Source: an uncultured bacterium
Lineage (GTDB): Bacteria; Patescibacteriota; Minisyncoccia; Moranbacterales; GWC2-37-73
DNA length: 23,524 nt
Reading direction: 5' to 3'
Assembly (NCBI GenBank): GCA_903866285.1
Contig: CAIPMZ010000020.1
Span: forward strand, 1 to 23,524
Each line of letters starts with the position of its first letter. The first letter of the stretch is position 1. The translations under genes and the position numbers were made by a program. The notes beneath the pieces are model-generated. The model was given only the letters and a program-made list of their open reading frames with translations. It did no database searches and was not told the origin of the DNA. Of this stretch, positions 1 through 8,000 are shown one piece after another.

Positions 1-43
1 AAAAAAACCACGAAACATACGACCGCTGGTATTTTGGTTTTTT
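1..43 (-). terminator. Probable intrinsic terminator after hypE
   Basis: Read on the minus strand, an imperfect stem (AAACCAAAATAC against GTATGTTTCGTGGTTT, with bulges) is followed by a run of seven T at the window edge. It lies about 30 bases after the hypE stop and would end the hyp transcript. The stem is imperfect, so the call is moderate. Confidence 0.45.
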
Positions 44-73
44 CGTTTTTAAGCAATAAGAGAGCTTGTATTT

Positions 74-1075
74 TCAGCAAATCCTTGGGATGAGTTTGCC
101 ATTGGGCATTTCGATGGGTCGCAGGGATCCAAGTTTAGTTTGAAGATAAAGACCCTTTCCTACGTTAACTTTACCGATAATTTTCGCTTCGGGATTAAAC
201 TTTTTTAAAATTCGCAGAACCTTGGGAGCATCTTTTCCGGCAACAGTTGCCAGGAAGCGACCCTCTGAGGCAAAGGAAAAAATATCGATGCCAAGCAGGC
301 CACCCAAGGCAATGGTTTCTTTTTTGTAGGGCAAAAGATTTTCATCCAGGACTACTTTGACTTTGGATTTTTCGGCTATTTCCACCAGATTGGCCGCCAA
401 ACCTCCACGGGTTGGGTCTTTGGCGCTATGCACAAATTTTCCAATCGCCAGCATTTCTTGATTGATTGGTTTGCAATCAGAAGAAACTCGCGAGCGATAA
501 CCAAAACGCTCACTCAGCAGCGCCACCGTGTGCTCACCTAAATCGCCTGAAGCAATCAACACATCTCCGACCTGCGCTCCACTATTTGAAATAACTTTCT
601 CAGCTATGCCAACTCCAGCGGTAGTAATTTCAATTTTATCCAGTTTACCTTTTTCGGTCACTTTGGTATCCCCTGTCACAATCGGCACGCCAGCCTGCTT
701 GGAAACTTTAGCGATTGATTTAATGATTTTCAGAAAGTCCGCTCTTGGGAATCCTTCTTCGATGACAATGCTCAGCGAAATACCCAAAGGCCTAGCGCCC
801 ATCACAGCTAGGTCATTAATCGTTCCGCAGATCGCGATTTTTCCAATGTCGCCACCTGGGAAAAAAATTGGATCTACAATGAAAGCGTCCGTCGTCAGCA
901 TAATGTTTTGATTTTGCAAATCACTTTTCGGCAAACTTAATTTCGATAAGGCCAATGACGCTGAATCATCGCCTGAGTTTTGCCAATTACCAGCCCCGCC
1001 CAAAATTTTGCGAACTTCTTTTATCAACTCACTTGATTTTGCGCCACCTCCGCCGTGGTCTAAAGATATTGTCAT
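74..1075 (-). CDS. hypE: Hydrogenase maturation protein HypE (carbamoyl dehydratase)
   Basis: HypE converts the carbamoyl group placed by HypF on its C-terminal cysteine into a thiocyanate, the source of the CN ligands of the [NiFe]-hydrogenase active site; it acts in the cytoplasm with HypC and HypD. The 333-residue length is normal. Visible marks are a glycine-rich start (residues 8-11), SGDDSA near 34-39, the family signature TTDAFIVDPIFFPGGDIG (61-78) with GTINDLA, PTRGG in the second half, and the invariant C-terminal PRIC (330-333) whose Cys is the modified residue. The stop is TGA. It is the last gene of the hypC-hypD-hypE set and is separated from hypD by an inserted four-helix-bundle gene. 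No Shine-Dalgarno is visible; the start lies next to an 8-base-word repeat arm. Confidence 0.96.
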   Translation of the reverse strand: MTISLDHGGGGAKSSELIKEVRKILGGAGNWQNSGDDSASLALSKLSLPKSDLQNQNIMLTTDAFIVDPIFFPGGDIGKIAICGTINDLAVMGARPLGISLSIVIEEGFPRADFLKIIKSIAKVSKQAGVPIVTGDTKVTEKGKLDKIEITTAGVGIAEKVISNSGAQVGDVLIASGDLGEHTVALLSERFGYRSRVSSDCKPINQEMLAIGKFVHSAKDPTRGGLAANLVEIAEKSKVKVVLDENLLPYKKETIALGGLLGIDIFSFASEGRFLATVAGKDAPKVLRILKKFNPEAKIIGKVNVGKGLYLQTKLGSLRPIEMPNGKLIPRIC

Positions 1076-1078
1076 ATT

Positions 1079-1120
1079 GATATATTGCTATACTGTTAGA
1101 TTGTCATATTACTATACTCG
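1079..1120. repeat. Left arm of inverted word repeat flanking the S23-type gene
   Basis: The arm is built of degenerate 8-base words (TTGCTATA, CTGTTAGA, TTGTCATA, TTACTATA). Its central 26 bases match the reverse complement of the arm at 1497-1535 at about 20 positions, and nearly all differences are transitions. It sits between the hypE start and the stop of the four-helix-bundle gene. Confidence 0.7.
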
Positions 1121-1121
1121 C

Positions 1122-1493
1122 TTATTTTTCAAGTTTTTCGTTGGTGAATTTAATCAAATGGTTTATTTCCCTTGGCAACTTTTCTAACTCATCCATTATA
1201 TATCGATACTGTTTTTCATCTATCAGTTTTCTGGCTTTAGCTTTTAACGTCCAATCTTGAGATTCCTTCAAAGAACCAAAACTATAGCGATAAAAATTTA
1301 TCTTATCTTTTTTCCCAAATCTTCCAAATCCCTCGGCAATGTTAGCAGAAATAGAATCAACTGATCTTATCCATTGTTTGCCAACTGTGTCTTTTGCTAA
1401 ATAATCCCAACAAATTACAACATTCCAAACATAGTTACTTAAATTATAAGCTATTTTATAAGAATTTAAATCATTTAACTTTAAGTAGTTCAT
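1122..1493 (-). CDS. Four-helix-bundle protein, S23 / 23S-rRNA-intervening-sequence family
   Basis: The 123-residue protein resembles the S23 family of small four-helix-bundle proteins, first known from intervening sequences inside 23S rRNA genes and related to the Avd accessory protein of diversity-generating retroelements. The core signature is SISANIAEGFGR, preceded by a helix with WIRSVD and followed by the pattern FYRYSFGSLKESQDW. The rest is amphipathic helix with a charged C-terminus. The biochemical role of the family is unknown; a nucleic-acid-binding or scaffold role is inference. An in-frame TTG at 1502 lies inside the repeat arm, so the ATG at 1493 is preferred. The gene splits the hyp set and is bounded on both sides by inverted word repeats, the layout of a small inserted cassette. 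There is no Shine-Dalgarno; the upstream bases are repeat. Confidence 0.85.
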   Translation of the reverse strand: MNYLKLNDLNSYKIAYNLSNYVWNVVICWDYLAKDTVGKQWIRSVDSISANIAEGFGRFGKKDKINFYRYSFGSLKESQDWTLKAKARKLIDEKQYRYIMDELEKLPREINHLIKFTNEKLEK

Positions 1494-1496
1494 ATT

Positions 1497-1535
1497 TAGC
1501 AATATAACAATATAGCAATATAACAGTTAGACTCG
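1497..1535. repeat. Right arm of inverted word repeat flanking the S23-type gene
   Basis: Tandem 8-base words (TAGCAATA, TAACAATA, TAGCAATA, TAACAGTT) run from just upstream of the four-helix-bundle start into the end of hypD. The hypD stop codon (1527-1529) lies inside the arm. It pairs with 1079-1120 across the gene. Confidence 0.7.
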
Positions 1536-2570
1536 GTATTGAAGGTAGTTTCTGCACGCCCCTTCTTGCGAAACCATACAAGGCCCGTAGGGATTCTCGG
1601 GGGTGCAGGCTTTGCCAAACATTGGGCATTGCTTAGGATTGAGTGTTCCTCGGATAATTTCTCCGCAACGACAACCTGTCAATTTCTTTGATTGCGAAAA
1701 ATCAATTTTTGAAAGAATAGCTTGATATTTTATTTTGGCATTTAATTCAGGATTTTTAACCTCCAGACCGGAATTAGGAATCTTCCCAAAACCTCGCCAA
1801 TTGCCAGCGCAAATTTTAAAATTTTCAGCGATCACTTTCTGCGCAATTTCATTTCCATTTTTCTTGACCAAGCGAACATATTCGTTTTCAACTTCTTTTT
1901 TCCCATCTCTGATTTGGCAAAGCAGCAAATAAATTGCCACCAAGACATCTTCAGCCTCAAAGCCTGCAATCACTTGGGCAACCTTTAAATGTTCAAATGG
2001 CTTCGTGCCAATAATCGTAGCAATATGCCCAGGGCTAATAAAGCCATCAATTCTTGTTTCTTCTGTTTTTAGCAATGCCTCCATCGCTGGCAGAAAAATT
2101 TTATGCGCCGAAAAAACCGTCAAACCTTTTTTTAAAGCCACCGCGGTCATTGGGGTAGTAGTTTCAAACCCCAAACCAAAAAAAACTAGCTCCGGATAAT
2201 CCTTTTGCAGTTCGAGCGCTTCTTCAACGGAATAGACTGAAAAAACTTTTGCGCCTTGACCACGCGCCTCTTCCAAACTACCAAAGAAACCTGGGACGCG
2301 AAGCATATCGCCATAAGTCGCAATTGGAATTCCCGCTTTCGCTAAAGCAACCACGCCATCGATATCCTCTTGCGCCGTCACACAGACTGGACACCCAGGA
2401 CCAGTTAGCAATTTCACATTTCTAGGCAATAAGCTCCGGATACCATTTTGACTAACAGTTTGCGTGTGCGTCCCGCAGACCTCCATCAAAACGATCTCTC
2501 GCTTAATTTGAGTAGCAACTTGACTGATTTTGCTAAGTAGTTTTGGCAATGATTTTTTTTCCTGATTCAT
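1527..2570 (-). CDS. hypD: Hydrogenase maturation protein HypD
   Basis: HypD is the Fe-S scaffold on which Fe(CN)2CO is assembled together with HypC before delivery to the hydrogenase large subunit. The 347 residues are near the family length. Conserved elements are CGTH (32-35), GPGCPVC (57-63), and the C-terminal cysteine-rich region with Cys at 300, 302, 315, 322, 331 and 339, which includes the [4Fe-4S] ligands. All key cysteines are present, so the protein should be functional. It follows hypC after a 103-base gap holding a small hairpin (TTCGA..GAGC ttt GCTCGAA, about 2595-2615). The stop codon falls inside the word-repeat arm that flanks the next gene, so the last residues may have been reshaped by that insertion. 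No clear ribosome binding site is seen. Confidence 0.96.
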   Translation of the reverse strand: MNQEKKSLPKLLSKISQVATQIKREIVLMEVCGTHTQTVSQNGIRSLLPRNVKLLTGPGCPVCVTAQEDIDGVVALAKAGIPIATYGDMLRVPGFFGSLEEARGQGAKVFSVYSVEEALELQKDYPELVFFGLGFETTTPMTAVALKKGLTVFSAHKIFLPAMEALLKTEETRIDGFISPGHIATIIGTKPFEHLKVAQVIAGFEAEDVLVAIYLLLCQIRDGKKEVENEYVRLVKKNGNEIAQKVIAENFKICAGNWRGFGKIPNSGLEVKNPELNAKIKYQAILSKIDFSQSKKLTGCRCGEIIRGTLNPKQCPMFGKACTPENPYGPCMVSQEGACRNYLQYRV

Positions 2571-2673
2571 ACCGGGTAGTAGAAATTCGAATGAGCTTTG
2601 CTCGAAAGATTTTCATTCAGCATCAGTAGCTGTTATTATTTTTACGAGATTATATAAAAGTTTTAGGTTTTTT

Positions 2674-2898
2674 TTATTTTTTTCGAATTTTCACTCCCCG
2701 GTCATATTCTTTTAAGACTTCCCAAGCATCCTGGGTTGAAAGCTGCGAAATTGCAAAACCAGCATGGACAATCACAAAGTCGCCGACCCTCACCGCTGGA
2801 ACCAATGAAATATTTATCTCTTTTTGGACTCCGTCAAAATCAGCAGTCGCCTGCTGATTTTTTAAAGCTATAATTTTACCCGGAAAAGCTAAACACAT
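2674..2898 (-). CDS. hypC: Hydrogenase maturation chaperone HypC/HupF
   Basis: This 74-residue protein begins MCLAFPGKI, the diagnostic HypC start in which Cys2 (after Met removal) binds the iron centre and HypD and later contacts the hydrogenase large-subunit precursor. The small OB-like body with VRVGDFVIVHAGFAI is typical, and the length is normal. It heads the hypC-hypD-hypE series. The upstream gap to fba is filled by a folded repeat element, so hypC may be cotranscribed with tpiA-fba or have its own start; no promoter is evident. hypA, hypB and hypF are not in the window. Confidence 0.96.
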   Translation of the reverse strand: MCLAFPGKIIALKNQQATADFDGVQKEINISLVPAVRVGDFVIVHAGFAISQLSTQDAWEVLKEYDRGVKIRKK

Positions 2899-2913
2899 AG
2901 TCGCTTTGCTAAA

Positions 2914-3031
2914 TGAAAAATTTAAAAATCAAAATTTAAAATTATGGTGTCACTCCGTGACCTATTTCAAAATGGTCGTCGTGCTTGCGCGACTCCAAAA
3001 TTTTCCATTTTGAGATTTACATTTTAAATTT
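2914..3031. repeat. Intercistronic hairpin element, AAATCTCAAAATG family (copy 1)
   Basis: The element fills the fba-hypC gap. Its outer arms (about 2914-2945 and 2993-3031) are reverse-complement related and built of AAAATTT-like words. The centre holds two small GC hairpins (GTCAC tcc GTGAC; GTCG..CGAC). The minus-strand arm shares AAATCTCAAAATGGAAAAT with the gap at 18595-18710. Confidence 0.65.
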
Positions 3032-3895
3032 TTACGCTTTTCCGCCACTACCAAAATAACCCATTTTTTTCATCACGGTATTTTTTACTTCCTGCTGAGC
3101 ATCTCCTAATAATTTTCGGATATCAAAAGATAAACTGTGTTGCTCTCTAAATGAATTAGCTAAACTATTAACGAAAGCCAGGCGAGTCGCTGTATCAACA
3201 TTAAAACAACAAATTCCACGCGCAATAACTTCTTTAACTTTACCATTTTCCCAATCAGAGGCGCCATGTAAAATCAAGGGCAAATCAACCACCTTATGGA
3301 TTGCTTCAAGCCGATCATAATCTGGAATAGCTCGTTCTTTAAAAAATCCATGGGCATTACCAATTGCTACGGCCAAAGCATCAATCCCAGTTTCCCTCAC
3401 AAAATCAGCTGCTTGCGCTGGGTCAGTCATATATTTATCCCAGTCAATTTCACCCATTTCGGTTTCCCCAATATAGGGAACGCTTCCCAATTCGCCCTGG
3501 ACGCAAATATCCTTAGGATGACAAATTTCTACCACGTTTTTTGTCAATAATACATTATCGGCGTATCTTTTTCGCGAACCATCATACATCACCGAAGGAA
3601 AGCCCATATTGACACAGCGATTAACAATTTCTAAACTCTTGCCGTGATCAAGATGAATCCCGACTGGAATTTCTGGCGCATAAAATTCAGCAATATTTTT
3701 GACCAAATTAAAAATCGCGCGTCCACCAGCATACTCCAGCGTTTTCTCGGTCATTTGAATAATCACCGGGCTTCTCATTTCCTTGGCGGCTTCAATAATG
3801 GCCCGCGTCGTTTCCAGATTGGTCGTATTGAAAGCCCCTACTGCATAACCGCCCTCTTTTGCTTTATTTAGAATTTCCTTGACTGATGTTATCAT
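3032..3895 (-). CDS. fba: Class II fructose-bisphosphate aldolase (FbaA/GatY type)
   Basis: This zinc enzyme cleaves fructose 1,6-bisphosphate to dihydroxyacetone phosphate and glyceraldehyde 3-phosphate in central glycolysis; tagatose-bisphosphate aldolase is a close relative that cannot be excluded by eye. The 287-residue length is normal. Markers are GAFNTTN (20-26), HLDHG (81-85; catalytic Asp83, zinc His84), QGELG with Glu135, GNAHG with His182, LHGASD with His210 and NVDTATR (232-238), which contributes to phosphate binding. The segment after His210 reads GASDWENG where GGSG or GASG is usual, a local variation. It directly follows tpiA, consistent with a small glycolytic operon. The upstream gap is a five-copy family hairpin element and no Shine-Dalgarno is visible. 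Confidence 0.93.
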   Translation of the reverse strand: MITSVKEILNKAKEGGYAVGAFNTTNLETTRAIIEAAKEMRSPVIIQMTEKTLEYAGGRAIFNLVKNIAEFYAPEIPVGIHLDHGKSLEIVNRCVNMGFPSVMYDGSRKRYADNVLLTKNVVEICHPKDICVQGELGSVPYIGETEMGEIDWDKYMTDPAQAADFVRETGIDALAVAIGNAHGFFKERAIPDYDRLEAIHKVVDLPLILHGASDWENGKVKEVIARGICCFNVDTATRLAFVNSLANSFREQHSLSFDIRKLLGDAQQEVKNTVMKKMGYFGSGGKA

Positions 3896-3899
3896 TTTT

Positions 3900-3991
3900 C
3901 ATGGAACATAGAGCATGGAACACATAACACTAGATAATTACGCCAACTATCTAGCATTCTTGTTCCATGTTTCATGTTTTATGCTATGTGA
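3900..3991. repeat. Intercistronic hairpin element, ATGGAAC/CTCTATG family (copy 1)
   Basis: The left arm is made of heptads (ATGGAAC, ATAGAGC, ATGGAAC) and the right arm of TGTTCCA, TGTTTCA, TGTTTTA, TGCTATG. A perfect 7-base inverted pair (CTAGATA 3930-3936, TATCTAG 3948-3954) lies between them. The right end, TATGTGATTA, runs into the last codons of tpiA. Confidence 0.75.
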
Positions 3992-4752
3992 TTATTAAGA
4001 ATCTCTACGATTTTCAAAAATTCACTCGGAATTAAACTCTCTCGCCCGACGAGGACCCCGTCCATTTGAGGTGCCAGGCAAACCTGCGCAACTGTTTTTG
4101 AATTAACAGAACCGCCATAAATTATTCTGACTTTTTCAGCCGCCGAACTTCCATATTTTTCAACCAAAATTTTCTTAATTGTAATCTTAACCTCTAAAAT
4201 ATCATCCTCAGTCGGAATCACGCCACTGCCAATCGCCCAGACTGGTTCATACGCAAAAATAACTTCAGCTATTTTTGAAATAGGAATATCTACCAAGCCC
4301 TGATTAACTTGACTAATAATTACTTTGGCCGTATCACCAGCAATTCTTTCCTCCTGTGATTCCCCAACGCAAACAATGGGCATTAACTTAGTTTGCAAGG
4401 CCGCTTTAAGTTTAGCGTTAACGATTTCATTTGTCTCTTGAAAATATTTTCGCCGCTCGCTATGACCGATAATAACATACTTACAGCCAAGATTTTTTAT
4501 CATCAGTGAAGAAATTTCTCCCGTAAAGGAGCCTCGCTCTTCCCAGAAAATATTTTGCGCCCCAACCGCAACCTCCTGTGTTTTCAACTTTTCCCCAAAT
4601 TTTTCCAAATGCACCGCCGGCGGGCAAAGGACAATTTCAACCTTATTTTCAGGCAAATTTTTCAATTCTCGCTCAAAAGACTCTAAATACCGATCGCGTT
4701 CAGCGAGGGTGAGCAAATTCATCTTTAAATTCCCAACAATTATTTTTTGCAT
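3979..4752 (-). CDS. tpiA: Triosephosphate isomerase
   Basis: The enzyme interconverts dihydroxyacetone phosphate and glyceraldehyde 3-phosphate, the step next to the aldolase encoded just downstream. All active-site elements are present in 257 residues: GNLKMN with Asn8 and Lys10, IIGHSERR with His97, AYEPVWAIG with Glu169, and the phosphate-binding IYGGSV (211-216). The usual C-terminal VGGASL appears as VGRESL. The last residues (HIA and the stop) are encoded within the repeat element at the fba-tpiA junction, so the tail was probably altered by the element. The start is the only ATG that gives a normal N-terminus; no Shine-Dalgarno precedes it. Confidence 0.97.
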   Translation of the reverse strand: MQKIIVGNLKMNLLTLAERDRYLESFERELKNLPENKVEIVLCPPAVHLEKFGEKLKTQEVAVGAQNIFWEERGSFTGEISSLMIKNLGCKYVIIGHSERRKYFQETNEIVNAKLKAALQTKLMPIVCVGESQEERIAGDTAKVIISQVNQGLVDIPISKIAEVIFAYEPVWAIGSGVIPTEDDILEVKITIKKILVEKYGSSAAEKVRIIYGGSVNSKTVAQVCLAPQMDGVLVGRESLIPSEFLKIVEILNNHIA

Positions 4753-4810
4753 AAATTTCTGAATTTAATCAATGAGAGCCTCAACCAAAAAATGGAGCTA
4801 TAATTTGGGA

Positions 4811-4825
4811 CGGAGCTGAGCTCCG
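4811..4825. repeat. Perfect 7-base palindrome upstream of tpiA
   Basis: CGGAGCT and AGCTCCG flank a single G. It lies in the 251-base region between tpiA and the glycosidase-like gene, about 60 bases upstream of the tpiA start. It could be an operator or a small hairpin; no function can be assigned. Confidence 0.4.
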
Positions 4826-4917
4826 GAATAACAAACCATAATTAATTAATAAGTTGCGCTAGTTCACATTACCTTCCAAGCATACCACAAAAAACAAAAA
4901 CTTGCACTTTTCCCAGC

Positions 4918-4993
4918 AAAAACAATCTCCAGCGAGATTGTTTTTAAAAAAAATTACGCTATTCAGGCTTAGCCAAAATCCATGAGCCTGAAT
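4918..4993 (-). terminator. Tandem terminator after the glycosidase-like gene
   Basis: Two hairpins are stacked. The first on the minus strand has 9-base perfect arms (4961-4969 with 4985-4993) and is followed within 6 bases by eight T. The second has 12-base perfect arms (AAAAACAATCTC 4918-4929, loop 4930-4933, complement 4934-4945) with a terminal T run in both directions. The first starts about 10 bases after the stop at 5004. Confidence 0.85.
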
Positions 4994-5003
4994 CCGTGTT
5001 TCC

Positions 5004-8000
5004 CTATCTCACTCTTACCGTCACCATCCGACTTACGCTATTGCCTACTGCGTCTAAAGCTTTTAGGTTTAAAAGATGCAGACCGGCGGGCGCATCAAGC
5101 GGAATAGTAAAAGCTTTACTTTTCGTCGTTTTTGTTTTACCGAGGAAAGATATTTTATAGCTAGTTACTTTAATATTATCCTTAGCTTCCCACCAGATTT
5201 TAGCGCCTTTGGTTTTCGTTAGAAAAATTGGGAGGTTGGTAATTTTAGGTTTCTGGGTATCGATTTTAATTTTGTAGCCAGCGGAAGTTCCCAGCTCCGT
5301 CCCTGCACCATCGAGATAACGCAAGTAGAAAGTAACCGTGGTATCTTTTTTTTCTTTGAGTTTTAGATTCCAGGCGCCAGTTGCATCAGCCGGGGTCGTT
5401 TGCACTAGTGTGCCTCCACGATAAAGTTGGACTGAGCCGTTGGCGATTAAACTATTGGCTCCTTTGAAAGAGATAGTTTTACTTTTGGTATTAATTTTTT
5501 TAGCTTGACCGAAAGTTACTTTTTTGTTGGCGACTTTTAAAGCATCATTGGCAAAAATGGAAGCGCTGGGATCAGGGAGCTTAATTAAATTTAATTGCTT
5601 GAGCGCTTCTAAAATTTCGATTCTGACCTGGTCAGCGACGGTGCGGTCTTTATTCTCATTAGTTACGCGGGTCACGCCAGCCATAAGGAGGTTCTTGGCA
5701 CTGTCGATAGCTGGGTCGCTTGTGCCTATGCTTTCCAGGAATGCGATTTTATCCTGAAGCATTTTTAAATATTCATAATCTTCGACGCTCTCCCGGAGAG
5801 CTTCCATCCGCTTGCCATCAGTAACTGTTTGGGAATCAATAAATAGCGGCGAATAATTGGGGTTGCCCCTGGTGTACTCATTCCAAGTAGAGCGAGGAAA
5901 GTCTGCCAGCGAAAATGGAATATCGGCAAAAGCATAAACTTCAACGCCCTTGATTCCGTATTGCCAGGCCAACCAGCCAGGTACCCGATCATTGGCGTAG
6001 GGATCAGATAATGAACTGCCACCGTGATAAAACCAAAGCTCTCGACCGGCAGCTTTTTGTTGAGCGTAAAAATCTTTATATGCAGAATTACCGCCAAGGA
6101 ATTGTCCTAAATCATTACTCAAAATATCGGCGACTTCAAACAGCCGAGGATTAAGAGGAGAAGACGTAACCGCGCCTAAAGACGGATCTTCAAAAATCTT
6201 CAGCTCGGTTCCAGCTAAACGGATCGCATCGGCATACGCCACATGCAAATCAGAAAAAGCTTTATCATGTGGCTCGCTCGAAAAGTTCAGGCCGACTTTT
6301 GAGGGCGGGATATTTTGCGATTGCAGATAATTTGCCCACCAAATGGTCCATTCCTTCATTGCGGTGTTAAACTCGGTTGACCCGACCGGAAAGCCGACAA
6401 AAGAAGGCTCGGTCGGGCTAAGTTGCATCATAGTAAAATAGCTCGTACCCGCTGGCCAGTCGGCTACCCAGGCATTAAAAGCAGCTGGATTAGGGGCACT
6501 AATCAGGTGTCCATTGCTGTCATAACTACCTGCTGGCATAACTGCGGGCCAAGTTCCTGACAGATCATAGGCTGATACGGCCCAGGTTACATCGACATAG
6601 TGAGCTTGCAGATTTGCAATAAAGGCTTTCCGAATATTAGCGTGACACCCCATCCTAGACCCACCGTTAGGATTTGAAAAATCCCAGCCCCCGAAATGCA
6701 GACTCGGTTTAGTCGGAAAGGTTAGCGGGTACAGCGTGAATTTGAGAGGGACGGTAAAGGCAGTAATCCCAGAGCCCTCGACTTTGAGGCGTCCCTGATA
6801 CGTTCCAGCGGCTACCTCAGTCGGATTAAAATTGAGCCAAATCTGTTTAGTGAGGCCCGCCGGCACAGTGACGATGTGCTGACCGTTTTGTTTCATGATA
6901 ATCGGTAAGGCAGTCGACAATGGAACAAGATTGGAGGTATCCGTAAAGAGCACCTCATGCGCGGTAATATAGTCTGGATTATCCCCGCCCGGCAAACCTT
7001 CAATGGTCAAAGTCAAATCCGTCGCGCTGGCCTTGGTATTACTCAGGTTAATGACATCGGCCCGGTATTCATTACGCATCATGGCCACGTTCATTTCAGC
7101 GGTATTTTGAGTTGGGACCGCAGTCGGGCTCAGCGGATCATAGCGACCGCTTTTCCAAGCGACGATATTAGGAAGGCCCAGCGCCCGCCAGAGGCCGGCT
7201 TGGACGGCGAAAATCTGCCGATGGAGGTCGTTGATTGGGAAAATCGTTTTAAAGGTTGTCGGTGAAGCGATAGTCGTAAGACTGGGAATTTGTTGGTTGA
7301 TAGCAGTCAAGGAGGCGCGGAGTGGGTCGGCGATGTTCGCGGCAAGATTGGCAGCGATAATTCCCTGCTCAATTTTCTGGCTATCGCGACCCAGTCGCAG
7401 TCGCAGTGTCGCTGGGACCGTCTCATTCGTATAATAGCTTGTCATATCCGCAATCCCAGAGCCAGGAAAGGGCAACACTAAATTTTCATCCGGCCCGCGA
7501 TAAATTTCGACTTCGTCTGCATACGCAGAGCTAAGCTCTGAAAAAACCAACTTTACATAGCGTCCATGCGTAGCCAGCGCCATGGTCTTAAATTGATGAG
7601 TGGCATAGAACGGAAAAGGTGGCTGCTCGGGAGCTATCGACTGAGCCAGATCAAGCTCTACCAAGTTGCCTACCGCATACCAAGTCGCATTATCCTCACT
7701 GACCAATATCGACATGGCAGTTGGCCAGTATGTATAATGACTCCAATTTTTACCAGCTGCCATATTAATGGCCAGACCTTCGAGCGGTTTATCTTCCCCG
7801 AGGTCAAAAGTCAGTTGCAGCCTTCCTGGTATAGGCTCCCAACCAACCGCGCGTTTCTGCTCAAAAAATGTGGCGCTCACGTATCGCCCATTTCCCCATT
7901 GCGGCATACTCGTGTGCTGTCCATCGGTCAGTTGCGTGATATCTCCAGCATCACAAGTCCATGGGAAAGACGCTGTCGGCGTTAAGGCAGGGATAGAGCT

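Noticed and set aside
74..76. Possible recoding of UGA as glycine, as in some CPR lineages
   Set aside because: UGA ends hypE right after its invariant terminal Cys, and also ends adk and the small plus-strand gene, so it is a normal stop.
528..911. Open frames of 60-139 codons on the plus strand opposite hypE, hypD, fba, the large exported gene and the ribosomal genes
   Set aside because: They are antisense shadows of well-recognised minus-strand genes, have no family features or ribosome binding sites, and their composition follows the opposite gene.
2950..3000. tRNA-like or other stable RNA in the GC-richer centre of the fba-hypC gap
   Set aside because: Only two short hairpins are present, without a cloverleaf, anticodon arm or T-loop sequence.
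5765..6097. A 110-codon minus-strand frame inside the large exported gene
   Set aside because: It overlaps the glycosidase-like coding region in another frame and shows no domain or start signal.
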